NCBI GenBank assembly: GCA_030142905.1
Contig: JASJOG010000003.1
Coordinates: forward strand, 3,346,001 to 3,410,000
Reading direction: 5' to 3'
From: Heliopora coerulea
Taxonomy: Eukaryota; Cnidaria; Anthozoa; Scleralcyonacea; Helioporidae
Length of the DNA stretch: 64,000 nucleotides
Shown piece by piece: positions 26,301 through 35,841 of the stretch; position 1 is the stretch's first letter, and the number at the start of each line of letters is the position of its first letter. The notes under the pieces were generated by a model that searched no databases, was not told the origin of the DNA, and saw nothing but the letters and a program-made list of their open reading frames with translations. The position numbers were made by a program, and so were the translations under genes.

Positions 26301-29300
26301 GGTAAAATGGGGGGGAAAGGTACGACGTTGTAGTCAAAGAAATGAAAACGAAACAACACTTCGTTATTCAGTGTGTGAAGGGGGAGGTAAGAGTGTATAT
26401 TTAACATGAAAAGAAATGAAGAAAAGCCAAAGTTCTTCAAAATAAGAAAAAAAAGATGAAGTCAGTTAAGTAATTGTTTTCGTCATCTTATACCCTACTC
26501 ATTAAAAAGGTTAAACGTGCGTGAAAACCAGTTTTACTAAAACATTTTAAGTAAAACTCATGCTTGATATGTGTTTTGACTGTCTACCAGCATAAAACTC
26601 TACCTTCATAGCTGTTTAAACCTTTGGGAATTAAATTGGATGTAGCAGCAAAGGTTCACGCTAAATACAGTATTCTTATAAGCTTATATGCTGTTTCTTA
26701 AAGTCAGAATCTATTTTTTGAATGAAGTTTTTCATAAGATTTCTTTACTAAGGAAACTACCTTAAATCAAGAACTTACTTTTTTCTTGGACTGAATTATT
26801 TTTCCCAAGAAATTTTTCTTACAAAGAAAATATCTTACCATTCTCCCAAGAAAAATATTACTTATTTCAAGAAAAAAAAGAAAACTCATAAAATAAGAAA
26901 ATTTTTTCTTCTATTAAGAAAATACCAATTGCAAATTTCTTATTTCGGGGTGATTGTTTTCTAAAAACCAAGAAATATTTCTTGACGATTTCCTCAAGTA
27001 ATGTTTCTTAAGAATTCTTTATCTTATGAAGTTAATTCGTTAGAAAAAGAAAATTCTTAAGAAATTTGCATAAGAAAAATATCTTACCTATCTCCCAAGA
27101 AAAAAAATTCTTCTATTGAGAAAAATAAATCTCAAAATAAGTTGGATTTTTTTTCTTGAATTAAGAAAAGTATTTTTTCCTTTGTATAGCAATGTTATGT
27201 TTTGCACGTACGAACGGGATATTTTCCCCAAGTATCTAACAGAAAGGAAAAAGTTAGGAAAGTATGTGCCTTTCTCTTCGTTAGCAATCAATGAATATCT
27301 CAAAACCCAGAAAAGTTTGTTCTGGCTACCAAAGTCGCGAAATGCAAGGTCCTTCGTGACCAGCTATAAAAAATCCGCCATTTATGGAAAACGTCTCATG
27401 TACCGTACTACTCTATGGATGACTACATAATGATGTGTCGTGAGCCGTATCCGCACTCAGGTCCGCATCTGTCTGTAGGGATGTACTATCGTTATTTATA
27501 TTGTTCATGATTTTTGTCACTTCTGTACAAATGAAAAGGTAGCTGAGTTAAAACTTATAAAGCATAACCTCAATTTCTTTCGTGCAAGCTTTCGACCTAT
27601 AAAACAAAATAATTTACATAGTGTTTCACAAGGTGTATATAGGGTTAAATTCACAACTACCTGTAGTGTAATCCTTGCCAGCATTCTTTAACTTCGACGA
27701 ATACTTCTTGCAGCTGTTCGTTATTGTGAGACATGCTATGCAGTCAAACCAGATAGAAGTCATCACTGTTCGATGTGCAAGACGTAAGTCATCTAAATAA
27801 AGTGGGTAAATAAATATGTGTGGTTAAGTAAACAAAGTCGTAAATCACGAATTCGTTTATTCAACTACACAAATTTCGAGTTCTGAGATTGCCTTCCTAG
27901 GCAAGCAAAAACTTGACCCCAGTGACAATATCACTGATATTAAAATCGTCCCTAACAGGAGAAAGTTGTCCATGCCTGGTCATATCATAAGTTATCCTTC
28001 AACTGGAATGTGACGTTGCATTTCTCGCATAAGTGTCTAAATCGTCTAAATTGGTCACAGTAAAACTAGTTCCCTATAATTTAATCCCCACCGAGGTTAG
28101 GTGTTTTGCTTTCCCAGGTTGACGATGTCAAAACTCGAAACTATTCTGAGTATACTTTGTTCTTGGATGTGTTTTGATGTATCAGTTCTTAAGAAAAGTC
28201 GAATAATAAGCTGGGGTTTTTTAAAGTGATGTCGAGATATTTATGATATTTTATATGCAACTTTTTTTCTTTTTCTTATTTTTTTTTTTCATAAATCTTT
28301 AATGCGTTGGGGAATGATGATGTCTGATACATTTAAGGCTGTTTTGGCTAGTATCAAAACATTGGAAAGTACACTTAGAAAATGTGTAGCCGAGTTTTCT
28401 TTTCATGATCTGGTACAGTCCGTAATTGATGTGGATTCAAAAACATAACAATTAGTTGTAATATATGCTGTTTCGGACTACTGTCGATTTAACCCACAAT
28501 GCAAAGGCTAAATACACTGTTCATACATCCTGAATAGTTTTCTTGTGGAAGAGAGCTATGCAAGTAATGTTACGGACGTGAAAAAACCTATGATATCAGT
28601 AAGGCCACAAAAACCATGGCGGATCCGGTTGCTGGTTACTGGGTTTGCAACTCCTCCTTCGAAAAGAAACATTCTAACAAAAATGTCTCGTTTGTGTTTA
28701 TATGTAATGATTGTTTGCTGACCGATGAACTCAACCTTTGCTTTTCATTAAGAAAAAATCCGTTCTTAACTTATAGTGGCAGCTTGAGCTATTTTTTTGC
28801 CTTGACTCGTTCGTTTAAGTGGCATCCTGCTTTTAAAACTTTAGATATGCAATTGACCCACCTCATGAGAAATGCCTGAATCTGCCTCTGTTCGTAGTCC
28901 AGCATTTATTAGTGTTCACATGTAGAAAAAATTTTTAAAACACGAAAAACTTAAACAATTGCTACTAAGAAACTACCGACAGTCGAGTACTCCCTACCAA
29001 CGGAGGGTCTCGACATGTTTGAGAAAGTTGATCGTCCAGGTTAGTGTAACACTAACCTGGACGATCAACTTTCTCAAACATGTCACGATTCTCCCAGGTT
29101 CAAACCATTTACTTGATAACGGAGGGTCTCGTACCGGCAGAGTCTTCCTGAGAGGCGTAGTATAGAGAATGCGATCAACAAACAAATCCAAAAAAATAAT
29201 TCACCCGACGTCAATATGAACGTTTTGCTTATTGTAAAGCGAAGTTTTGTTCCCCTAGTCATCTCCCGGATAAATGGACCCCCAGCGGGCCGACATTCGT

Positions 29301-32300
29301 ACTCTCGTCCGTTTGGCTCGACGACATTGGCACTGTGCAAAGCGCAGTTGGTGAGGGGATAACTCATAAATATTTTGATGAAAACATATATGTTCTTCTT
29401 GTTTGTTTGTTTTTCTTGCTTGTTTTACTTGTTGTTTTCTTATTTGATTTTGTTTACTTATTGATACTTAGATGCCGACTGAAAATGGATCATCACTGCC
29501 CATGGGTCAATAATTGTGTTGGTTTCCGCAACTATAAATTCTTTTTACTATTCCTCTTTCACGCCATACTCTACACGTTTTATATTGCCTTGACAACGTT
29601 GCAATATTTCATCCAAATTTGGACGGTAAGTTTTTGTATTATCCTAGTAGTTTAGCGGTCGCGATCCCGCTTCTTCAATGACTTCAAGTTACGTTACAAA
29701 AAAGCACGTTTGCAATGGGCATTGCATATCTACAGTTATCGCGTGGCCAATTGCAAATTTATGACTTTACACTATTCCCCAAACTCTCTTCAATTAACAA
29801 CTATCTGAAATAGCTACTGTCACAAACATCTGATGTCAGAGTTATTGTTCATTAACTGTAATTGTTTTATATTCGTCTGAAGTCTGCTCAACCTGGTGAG
29901 ATTGTCGCATAGGGTTGTTCGCTGCATGTATACGACTCACTCACGAGATCGTTAAGAACGTTTTGTGATATTCACAAACAAATAGTAGTTGAACTACGTG
30001 TTTGGAAAGCCGTGCAAGTGTGAAGGAACTGCCGAAACGTAGGAGAGCTATATCCCGACGTTTTGAGCGAAGGAGTTTTTGTCTAATTAAAATTATATTA
30101 TTATTATTATTAAATTCTATTAGAGTATAATAATTGTATTAACATATCATTATTTCACGTTTCACTTCTACAAAGGGCCTTTGCTCGAAACATCTGTATA
30201 TTCCTCTCTTAAGTTTCGGCAATTTCCTCACTTTCTGACTTTTTAAACGCGTCGTTCACCACTGCCGACGCTATTTTTTTAAAGGGTAAATCCCACACAC
30301 TTGGAAAAAATCGTATACAATAACTGTATCGTGTGGATGGAGCTCCGTATGTAGTGAAACTAATCAACTTGCACATTCGAATGAAATATTTTCCTTTTTA
30401 TCGTTTCCAGCATATACATAATGGCAGTGGAACACTTCATATCTTATTCCTGTTTTTCGTGGCAATAATGTTCAGTATTAGTTTATGGACATTACTTGGT
30501 TATCATATTTACCTTGTAACCGTGAATAGAACAACGTTAGGTGAGTGTAGTTGTTTTTCAAACGAGTTCTTGATGATAATCCGTTTAGGGATTTCATACT
30601 GTTTCATATTACACAGTAGTTCTCTCACTTGTGAGCTGACGTTGTAAGGTTTCTCTGGGCGGGAGAGAAACCTAAGAATGAGGAGAAAAATGACTGAAAA
30701 CCATTATGATGTCTTACAGAGGAATCATTGAGTTGTTGGGAAGTAAAAAAACTAGATTTGATCCATAATTTAACCTTGTAAGTATGGCCTTTTTAGAGAG
30801 TATTTGTTTAAAGTAAGAATGCCTACAGTTTTTAAGATTAACTTACTTTATCAAAATCAAACTATTAGGAAATATGAAAACACATACTTCAAGGAAGAAA
30901 ATAATCATGATCGATATTTCATCAATGTAGAGAGGTACAGTCATCACAGTATTAACTCGATCACTATGAACTACCGGAAAAGTAACCTGATATGATCAGT
31001 CAGATCAATTTTTCCATGAACAAGTGTGTACACTGGATAAATGTAGTTACACTAAAGGAATATACGGATACATTGAATGCATAAATTAGCCTTTTAGGTT
31101 GAAATCAAATGAACGAATGATGAACCAATTAACTTATTTTGAAAGTGGTATCATTTTGTTAGTAAGAGAAATGTTCATTCTGTCACGTATTTATCACTTG
31201 CAGAGTCCATGAGGGCACCTGTATTTCGTGGTGGGGGAGCTGATAAAAATGGTTTTAACCTCGGAGCTAGAAACAATATCAAACAAGTATTTGGCAAAAG
31301 GTGGTTGTTATGGTGTTTTCCAATCTATACCACGTATGTATTCGTTCTTATAATACTTTAATAATTCCTTAAGAAAAAAAAAAGAAGACAAAGAAACAAG
31401 CAATAAAGATAACAACCCAGCTCAAAATCTTGAAGTGGAAAGACATGAAGACCCAAATTGAAATTTTAGAATATTGTTTACTAATGTTTGGTTGTGAACG
31501 TGAAACATCTTCAGAGTATAGAGTTAGACCAAAGTTGAGTATAGACAAAGACCAAATTTAGACCAGGCTTATTCTCGTTAAGATCTTCCAAAGGTCTCCT
31601 CTGGCGTATTTTGTATTGTATCCTGTCGTTTTACTTTTACCTTCCTTACTTCCTTACCTTCCCTCAATAGAAACGTCTCATCCATGCCAAATATCTCTTT
31701 TCTAACCGTAATCGATTGGTTAGACGTTTAATTAATTACTCTCGCATATAAACAAACATATGTGTAGACATTGCCGACCTCGTAACCAGTGGCGTAGCCA
31801 GACCCGGGCGTCAGCTACGAACATGGGCGTTTCCCAAAACGTATTTGGCATATTCAACTGAAAAATACACGACAAATTTTGAATAATTTGATATCAGCCC
31901 TTTATGTTTAGTCCACGAATGGAATTTCTTTGCGCAACTTTTTCTCCCACGCTAAAAATTCACGCAATTTATTCTCATCAATGAGATATCTCGTGGTTTT
32001 AAAAGTAATTTGGAGGATCTGTACGATTGAAGCCTTCGAATCCAGCTTTGTGCCGCAGCCTAACAAACGGGAATAGCGCCCTCATAATGCAAGAAATAGC
32101 CTTTCAGAGACCCAAGAATTCAAGCATTTTCCGAGGGAGCATGGCCCCAGATCCCCCTAATTAGAATACTTCCCAGGCCCGGGAATCACAGATTCTCTGG
32201 CTACGCCACTGCTCGTAACGGTATGCTCAGAAGCAAATGCACGTTTGCAATGAAAAGTTGGTAAATTTACTTCAAAAAATTTCAACTTGTGCGTTTATAT

Positions 32301-33662
32301 GGCGATACGCTTTAAAATTTTGAACTGAACTCTTATCTTTATGCCTCGTTCACGTTTTTCGTGCGGACAATCAATTCTTATGTTCGTTGAAAGAAATGAT
32401 ATAAGAATAGAATACTGTGTGGACAGTGATAAATAAGGTGAAAAGTCAAAAGGTTGATAACTGCCGTGACTGATACTGTATCAAAGACTCGTTGGAATTC
32501 TTTGATATCAGTCACGGCAGTTATCAAACTTTTCACCTTTTTGAAATAAATGAATGGTTATTCAGCGTTTGCAAACGTGATAGATCTGGTTTTTTTAGTT
32601 CGGTTTTCTCAGCTAAAATGGTTTGTATCTGTAAGATAGTCGATAAATATGAACGTTGTCTTGTAATGTACCATGCATAAATAAACAATATGCACAAAAC
32701 ATACCAACTGTATCAGGCCTGACGTCTGGTCGGTTCGAAAAATTATAGCGACCACTGATAATTGCATGATGGCAACAAACCGTCATGGTTGAAATGTAAG
32801 CCGTGTATGGTGACATAGTCTACCAGTAGCATTCCTCTTACCCGGAGTTCAAACATCGCATGGCCTGTTGCATCACATCTGCAGAATCGATGCTAATATA
32901 TGTCAACAGATTGTTTGGTCAAATGTGATGCTTTATTGCATCTGTTCTTACGCACAGTGCAACAGCTCCCGTGGAAAACGTGTTTCCAAACAAACCAACA
33001 GGCACATCTATCGGTTTCTTAATGCTGTATTAGTTTGATGTGACAGCTAAGCAATGTTATCAAAACCTACCATAACCAGTGCTGATGCGTTCTGTGAATA
33101 TCATGGTGTCGTCGAGGCGTGCTACCATTCTCTAAAAAGACCTTATGTCAGGCCTGAGAAAGACTTGTCGTTTTTATCTGTGTATGAATACCAGCCGACA
33201 GTTTGAAAAAATATAAAACAAAACAGTCCGAGCAATAGGATCTTGAAAACTGGAGAATCGAGTTTAATCAAGACGATAAAGTGAATCCGTGATAATTCGA
33301 TTTTATTATAGCAAAGTGATCATCAGACTAGCTAAAATTCAAATTTTACTCACAGATGTTGCTCGATATGATTGTTCGATCCTATGTATGTCATAATTAA
33401 TAACCTTCCTATTGTTTTATTTCGTTGTAGTCTTGGCGATGGTGTAGTTTATCCTCTTCGTGAAGATGGTGCTCCTGAAAGCTTTAATTTATTGAACGAA
33501 AGAGGAAAATGGATGGACGAAGGAGAATTAGACAGCTGTGAGGATCGCCTAAGTTCCAGAAGTAATGGAGCTTTTACTCACGTTGAAACGATTGATGAAA
33601 CTGATTCGCAGGACTTGGAGGAAACAGTGGAAATAACCCCAGATGTAGTAACGTACAAATGA
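14270..33662 (+). CDS. ZDHHC20: DHHC-type palmitoyltransferase, ZDHHC2/15/20 group, complete, 10 exons, 356 aa
   Basis: Exons are 14270-14390, 18011-18037, 19643-19737, 21877-21918, 25051-25120, 27714-27783, 29472-29625, 30411-30540, 31204-31333 and 33431-33662. All have GT-AG borders and phases that add to 357 codons including TGA. The enzyme S-acylates cysteines of membrane proteins at the Golgi or plasma membrane. Four hydrophobic segments are visible (about residues 17-39, 52-72, 165-188 and 203-226). The Cys-rich domain runs [16 protein letters not shown] then [18 protein letters not shown], with DHHC at 148-151 and C151 the acyl-accepting cysteine. TTLE (234-237) is the TTxE motif, and [16 protein letters not shown] (252-267) matches the conserved PaCCT segment. 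Length matches vertebrate ZDHHC2/15/20 (about 340-370). Details such as TVRYCETC and ESMRAPVF are nearest ZDHHC20, but an invertebrate co-orthologue of the whole group is equally possible. The acidic C-tail is 76 residues. An AATAAA at about 34062 could end the transcript. Confidence 0.96.
14391..18010. other. ZDHHC intron 1
   Basis: No second gene recognised. The 139-codon minus-strand frame at 16164-16583 and the 101-codon frame at 15858-16163 are low-complexity, lack family signatures and sit inside the intron; I treat them as chance. Confidence 0.45.
18011..18037 (+). CDS. ZDHHC20: ZDHHC exon 2: 27-bp microexon
   Basis: TTTTTGCAG acceptor and GTATGG donor enclose nine codons' worth in phase 1-1, encoding GIVNSNIER. 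It supplies the lumenal loop between the first two membrane segments, a position where vertebrate paralogues vary in length. Because it is a multiple of three, skipping would keep the frame. Confidence 0.75.
18732..18834 (+). repeat. About 95-bp palindromic-core repeat, copy 2 (ZDHHC intron 2)
   Basis: Runs TTAACCCACCAAGGGACAAG to GGCATCAAAGGGTTAA, with the core TTTTACTCTGGCTAACACCA. Confidence 0.7.
19066..19170 (-). repeat. About 95-bp palindromic-core repeat, copy 3
   Basis: Inverted relative to copy 2; the plus strand ends GTGTGCCCTTGCCCCTAATG then GGTTAA. Both copies lie in the same ZDHHC intron about 230 bp apart and could pair in the pre-mRNA. Confidence 0.7.
19643..19737 (+). CDS. ZDHHC20: ZDHHC exon 3: second membrane segment
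   Basis: Encodes [19 protein letters not shown] then [13 protein letters not shown]. The WSYWKTI.TSP block is diagnostic for the group. Phase 1 in, phase 0 out. Confidence 0.93.
20502..20599 (-). repeat. About 95-bp palindromic-core repeat, copy 4 (ZDHHC intron 3)
   Basis: The plus strand reads ATTAAGGGGCGGGGCTCATT, then GAGTTAGCCAGAGTAAAATA, and ends CCCTTAATGGGTTAA; same orientation as copy 3. Confidence 0.7.
21877..21918 (+). CDS. ZDHHC20: ZDHHC exon 4
   Basis: Fourteen codons, [14 protein letters not shown], matching the FHLSYTDKE.. segment of ZDHHC15/2. Preceded by TTTTTAG and followed by GTAAGT. Confidence 0.88.
22186..22262 (-). repeat. tRNA-like (SINE head) remnant
   Basis: On the minus strand, GAGTTCAAATCCCGCTCGAG resembles a B box with acceptor stem, and GGAGATGCCGCTCAATT gives a partial head. 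It cannot be folded into a convincing functional tRNA and has no clean anticodon arm. Confidence 0.35.
22862..22965 (-). mobile_element. SINE body fragment (minus strand)
   Basis: Matches the part after the B box of the 42.3-kb SINE: CAGAAATCGCTTTTCTGAGG then TATGAGCTTGGAGAACGTTC. The flank GTGGGAGCTTGGAGTT at 22945-22963 is also shared with 42097-42115. Confidence 0.5.
23031..23190 (+). mobile_element. tRNA-derived SINE with duplicated A-box segment
   Basis: Contains GGTGGCTCAGTGGTTAGAGC (A-box type) and TGCGGGTTCGATCTCC (B box), followed by the family body CAGAAATCGTTTTTCTGGGG. The 17-bp word GGTTAGAGCGTCTCACT is tandemly repeated at 23073-23089 and 23090-23106. Lies in ZDHHC intron 4. Confidence 0.75.
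25051..25120 (+). CDS. ZDHHC20: ZDHHC exon 5
   Basis: Encodes [20 protein letters not shown] then VSK. It fits the RRAAK.LPIYTRT linker before the Cys-rich domain. Acceptor TTCGTAG, donor GTAAGT, phase 0 in and 1 out. Confidence 0.88.
26700..27150. repeat. AAGAAA-rich region with an old internal direct repeat
   Basis: Dense AAGAAA and TTTCTT words. About 70 bases at 26826 (AAATATCTTACCATTCTCCC...) recur at 27075 (AATATCTTACCTATCTCCC...). Sits in ZDHHC intron 5. The frames over it are low complexity. Confidence 0.5.
27714..27783 (+). CDS. ZDHHC20: ZDHHC exon 6: first half of the Cys-rich domain
   Basis: Encodes [20 protein letters not shown] then CK, with the C-x2-C, KPDR and HHCS.C zinc-binding pattern. 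Acceptor TTGCAG, donor GTAAGT, phase 1 in and 2 out. Confidence 0.95.
29012..29084. repeat. Perfect 73-bp palindrome in ZDHHC intron 6
   Basis: Arms 29012-29047 and 29049-29084 are perfect 36-base inverted copies around a single A at 29048; each begins GACATGTTTGAGAAAGTTGA read from outside. The 12-base word CGGAGGGTCTCG occurs just before the palindrome (29001) and again at about 29120. Confidence 0.9.
29472..29625 (+). CDS. ZDHHC20: ZDHHC exon 7: DHHC active site and third membrane segment
   Basis: Encodes [38 protein letters not shown] and [12 protein letters not shown]. It contains the DHHC catalytic tetrad. Acceptor ACTTAG, donor GTAAGT, phase 2 in and 0 out. Confidence 0.97.
30020..30232. 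mobile_element. Foldback with Penelope-type end motifs
   Basis: About 62-base arms at 30020-30082 and 30170-30232 are diverged inverted copies sharing GCCGAAAC, AGAG and GTTT(C/T)GAGC(A/G)AAGG. The spacer has a short ATT run. Lies in ZDHHC intron 7, just before exon 8. Confidence 0.6.
30411..30540 (+). CDS. ZDHHC20: ZDHHC exon 8: fourth membrane segment and TTxE motif
   Basis: Encodes [20 protein letters not shown] then [20 protein letters not shown] and TTL, the split codon completing TTLE. Donor GTGAGT, phase 1 out. Confidence 0.94.
31204..31333 (+). CDS. ZDHHC20: ZDHHC exon 9: PaCCT region
   Basis: Encodes [20 protein letters not shown] then [20 protein letters not shown]. The NGF.LG..KN..QVFG pattern is characteristic of the group's cytosolic C-terminal segment. 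Phase 1 in, 2 out. Confidence 0.93.
31787..32211. mobile_element. Complete non-autonomous hAT-type element (MITE), 425 bp
   Basis: Terminal inverted repeats CAGTGGCGTAGCCAGA and TCTCTGGCTACGCCACTG flank an interior without coding capacity. An exact 8-bp target duplication, CTCGTAAC, stands at 31779-31786 and 32212-32219. The CAGTGGCG-type terminus and 8-bp duplication are the hAT hallmarks. Inserted in ZDHHC intron 9. Confidence 0.88.
32435..32539. repeat. Inverted repeat, about 41-bp matching arms
   Basis: GATAACTGCCGTGACTGATA at left faces TATCAGTCACGGCAGTTATC at right, extended outward by AAGGTGAAAAG and CTTTTCACCTT. The left arm has two small insertions. Lies in ZDHHC intron 9. Confidence 0.7.
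33431..33662 (+). CDS. ZDHHC20: ZDHHC exon 10: acidic C-terminal tail and stop
   Basis: Begins [12 protein letters not shown], matching the S.GDG..FP.R that follows WL.PI in vertebrate paralogues, and ends DVVTYK followed by TGA at 33660-33662. The tail is rich in Glu and Asp and lacks other recognisable motifs. Confidence 0.9.
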
Positions 33663-33939
33663 GATGCTGATTATGAGAGACGAAAGATCATGTTAACCTT
33701 GTTATTTTTTATCATAGATATAAAGTAATTATCGCCGGACGATCAAGAGAATTTTGAGAAATTTCCTAGGGCTATTGCATCTGGTAATATTTGAAAAAGT
33801 GAAACTCCAGATGAGGATGGTAACTTTTTTAAACATTTCGAAACTTTAATGACATCGAATGGTTTTTACTGTCTGTGAATTTCTTGTTGAAGTTTTGAAA
33901 CAAGGTCGTTGACACTCTAACCTGTGCAACTCGTAGCTA

Positions 33940-34080
33940 AATTCTTGGTAACAGCCTTCGTCACTCAATTTACCGAGCACTACTCTAGATTATCGCAAGT
34001 TCGATTCCCAGCCGAAGGCTGAAGATTCGCATTTTTGGTCGCTGGTCCCAGTTGGTTCTTAAAATAAATAAATGAATTAA
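33940..34080 (+). mobile_element. tRNA-headed SINE, degenerate, with AT-rich tail
   Basis: CGCAAGTTCGATTCCCAGCC is a good B box. The body ends GGTCCCAGTTGGTTCTTAAA and a (AAAT/AATT)n tail, like the copy at 40.55 kb (CCAGGTTTGGTCTTAAAA). It lies within or just after the ZDHHC 3' UTR. Confidence 0.55.
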
Positions 34081-34492
34081 TTAATTATTAAACTAGAAAA
34101 TTTCTTTCACCGTATATAGATGATTATTGCTAATCCAGGATTACCAGTTAAATACAGAATGAATGTAATTCCGAGAATAGTTTCCGTAATCACAATTAGA
34201 TTAACAAAGAACAATTTTACGTTAAATTTTCGACGTTAACTAAGTCATCTTCAAATTAATTTAATCTTAACAGTCATACGATACAATTGCCCACCACAAA
34301 TAGTGATGAGCCACGGCACTCGACTACTTGACGTTCACGTCAGTGCGGCAATTAGTGCTCATTATTGGCTAGCAGGAGTTCTTCGGTCATCATGTCTTAA
34401 CAGTTGACTGAGAGCAAAGAGAGAATTCCATCTATTTGTCCATAATTAGCAGTAATTACTGCACTGGCAGAGGATTACATGTTAGGACCAGG

Positions 34493-34667
34493 GCCCCCGG
34501 TTGTTCAAAAGGCGATTAGCTTAATCCAGGATTCGCGAAAATTTTGGAGACAACTTTTCAGCTATGAATTTTTGAACTAGATTTTTCAATCAAAATAAAA
34601 CCAAAACCACTGAGTAGTTGGTAATCCTAGATTAGCGCTAATCCTGCTTTGAACAAGCAGCCTCTGC
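34493..34667. mobile_element. MITE with GGTTGTTCAAA termini
   Basis: Left end CCGGTTGTTCAAAAGGCGAT then TTAATCCAGGATT; right end AATCCTAGATTAGCGCTAAT then CCTGCTTTGAACAAGCAG, an imperfect inverted copy. The interior is about 90 bases and non-coding. Confidence 0.6.
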
Positions 34668-35238
34668 TGTATTAGTACCGTGTATCATGGCTGACCATTC
34701 GAGTTCAAATTTATCTGTAGTGAACCTTCTTGAGTGCACCCAATATCAATTAAAAACATCCGACTTTCTTTAGCGGTTTGTTCAGAATTTGTCCACAATA
34801 TTCGGGGTTAAGTTAGCCGACATTTTGAACAGCATTGCCCAGATGGTGAACGTTTGTGAAACAAAAGTATTTACTTTTTTGGCTGTTAATGATCTTTCTT
34901 TATTCCGAACCTGTCACTTATATCTTTGTCAATATGCTAGGCCGCTTTCCATTTGCGTGGCCATACTGCTCAATCCTTTAAATTTTAAAAAGAAAAAAGA
35001 TAATTTGGGGGAGTGAGAAAATTCGGGACATATGTACGAGGATATCCATTGTGGTCGAATATGCCCGCTTTGTAAAAACACAACAATGTAGGGTAAGACC
35101 ACAGTAAATGGTACTTCAGTTAAATGATTTTTTATTAGCCCAGATTCTTGGTTTTTTCATTAACATCACGTCTGGAACTACCGGACTGATCAATCTAACT
35201 GTGTATTTTAGGAAAGCACGCGCATGTCTCGCTAACTA

Positions 35239-35839
35239 ACGGGTGGTGACTAAAAAGTGGACAAAGTTCACATGAATTTTTTTCCATACTAAAACGGTGT
35301 GATGTTGGTCAAATGGCCTGGAGGTGAAGGCCTTGTTACCTTAGTAAGCATTGCTCACACAACTTAAACCTGAAGTGCACTACATCGACGATGAATGGGT
35401 GGAGTTTTAAATAGAGAAGATATCTTGTTAATTTTTACCAAGTCCATAGTGATAGGGGTGTTGCTTGTACTGTAAGCCATTTTAGCAAGCAAGGAATAGC
35501 TCGAAGCAGTTTATATAAAATTCTCAAAAGATTTCAAGAAAGGAATACAACAGAAAGGAAGGTTGGAAGTGGACAAAAAGCTGAAAAGTTGACACCTTTT
35601 GCGGATAAAGAAATGTCTCCATGAGCTTGATTGGAAAGTAGTCCAGGATATGATGTCACCAGTTAAGACAAAATTAAGGAAAACCGGTGACATATCACCC
35701 AGATTACTCCTGTGGATAAATTTCGAGAAAATTGAAATAAATTGTTGAACATTACCAGCGTTAATAGTGTAGTCGTCATATGCATCATTGCTTTGCTTCA
35801 AGCTTATCAATTTTGTCCACTTTTTTAGTCACCACCCGT
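35239..35839 (+). mobile_element. Tc1/mariner-type element, 601 bp, internally deleted
   Basis: The ends ACGGGTGGTGACTAAAAAGT and ACTTTTTTAGTCACCACCCG(T) are about 26-bp inverted repeats flanked by TA at 35237-35238 and 35840-35841. From 35484 the plus strand encodes GIARSSLYKILKRFQERNTT then ERKVGSGQKAEKLT, the helix-turn-helix and GRP-like linker of a Tc1-type transposase. The DDE catalytic part is absent, so it is non-autonomous. Confidence 0.85.
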
Positions 35840-35841
35840 TA

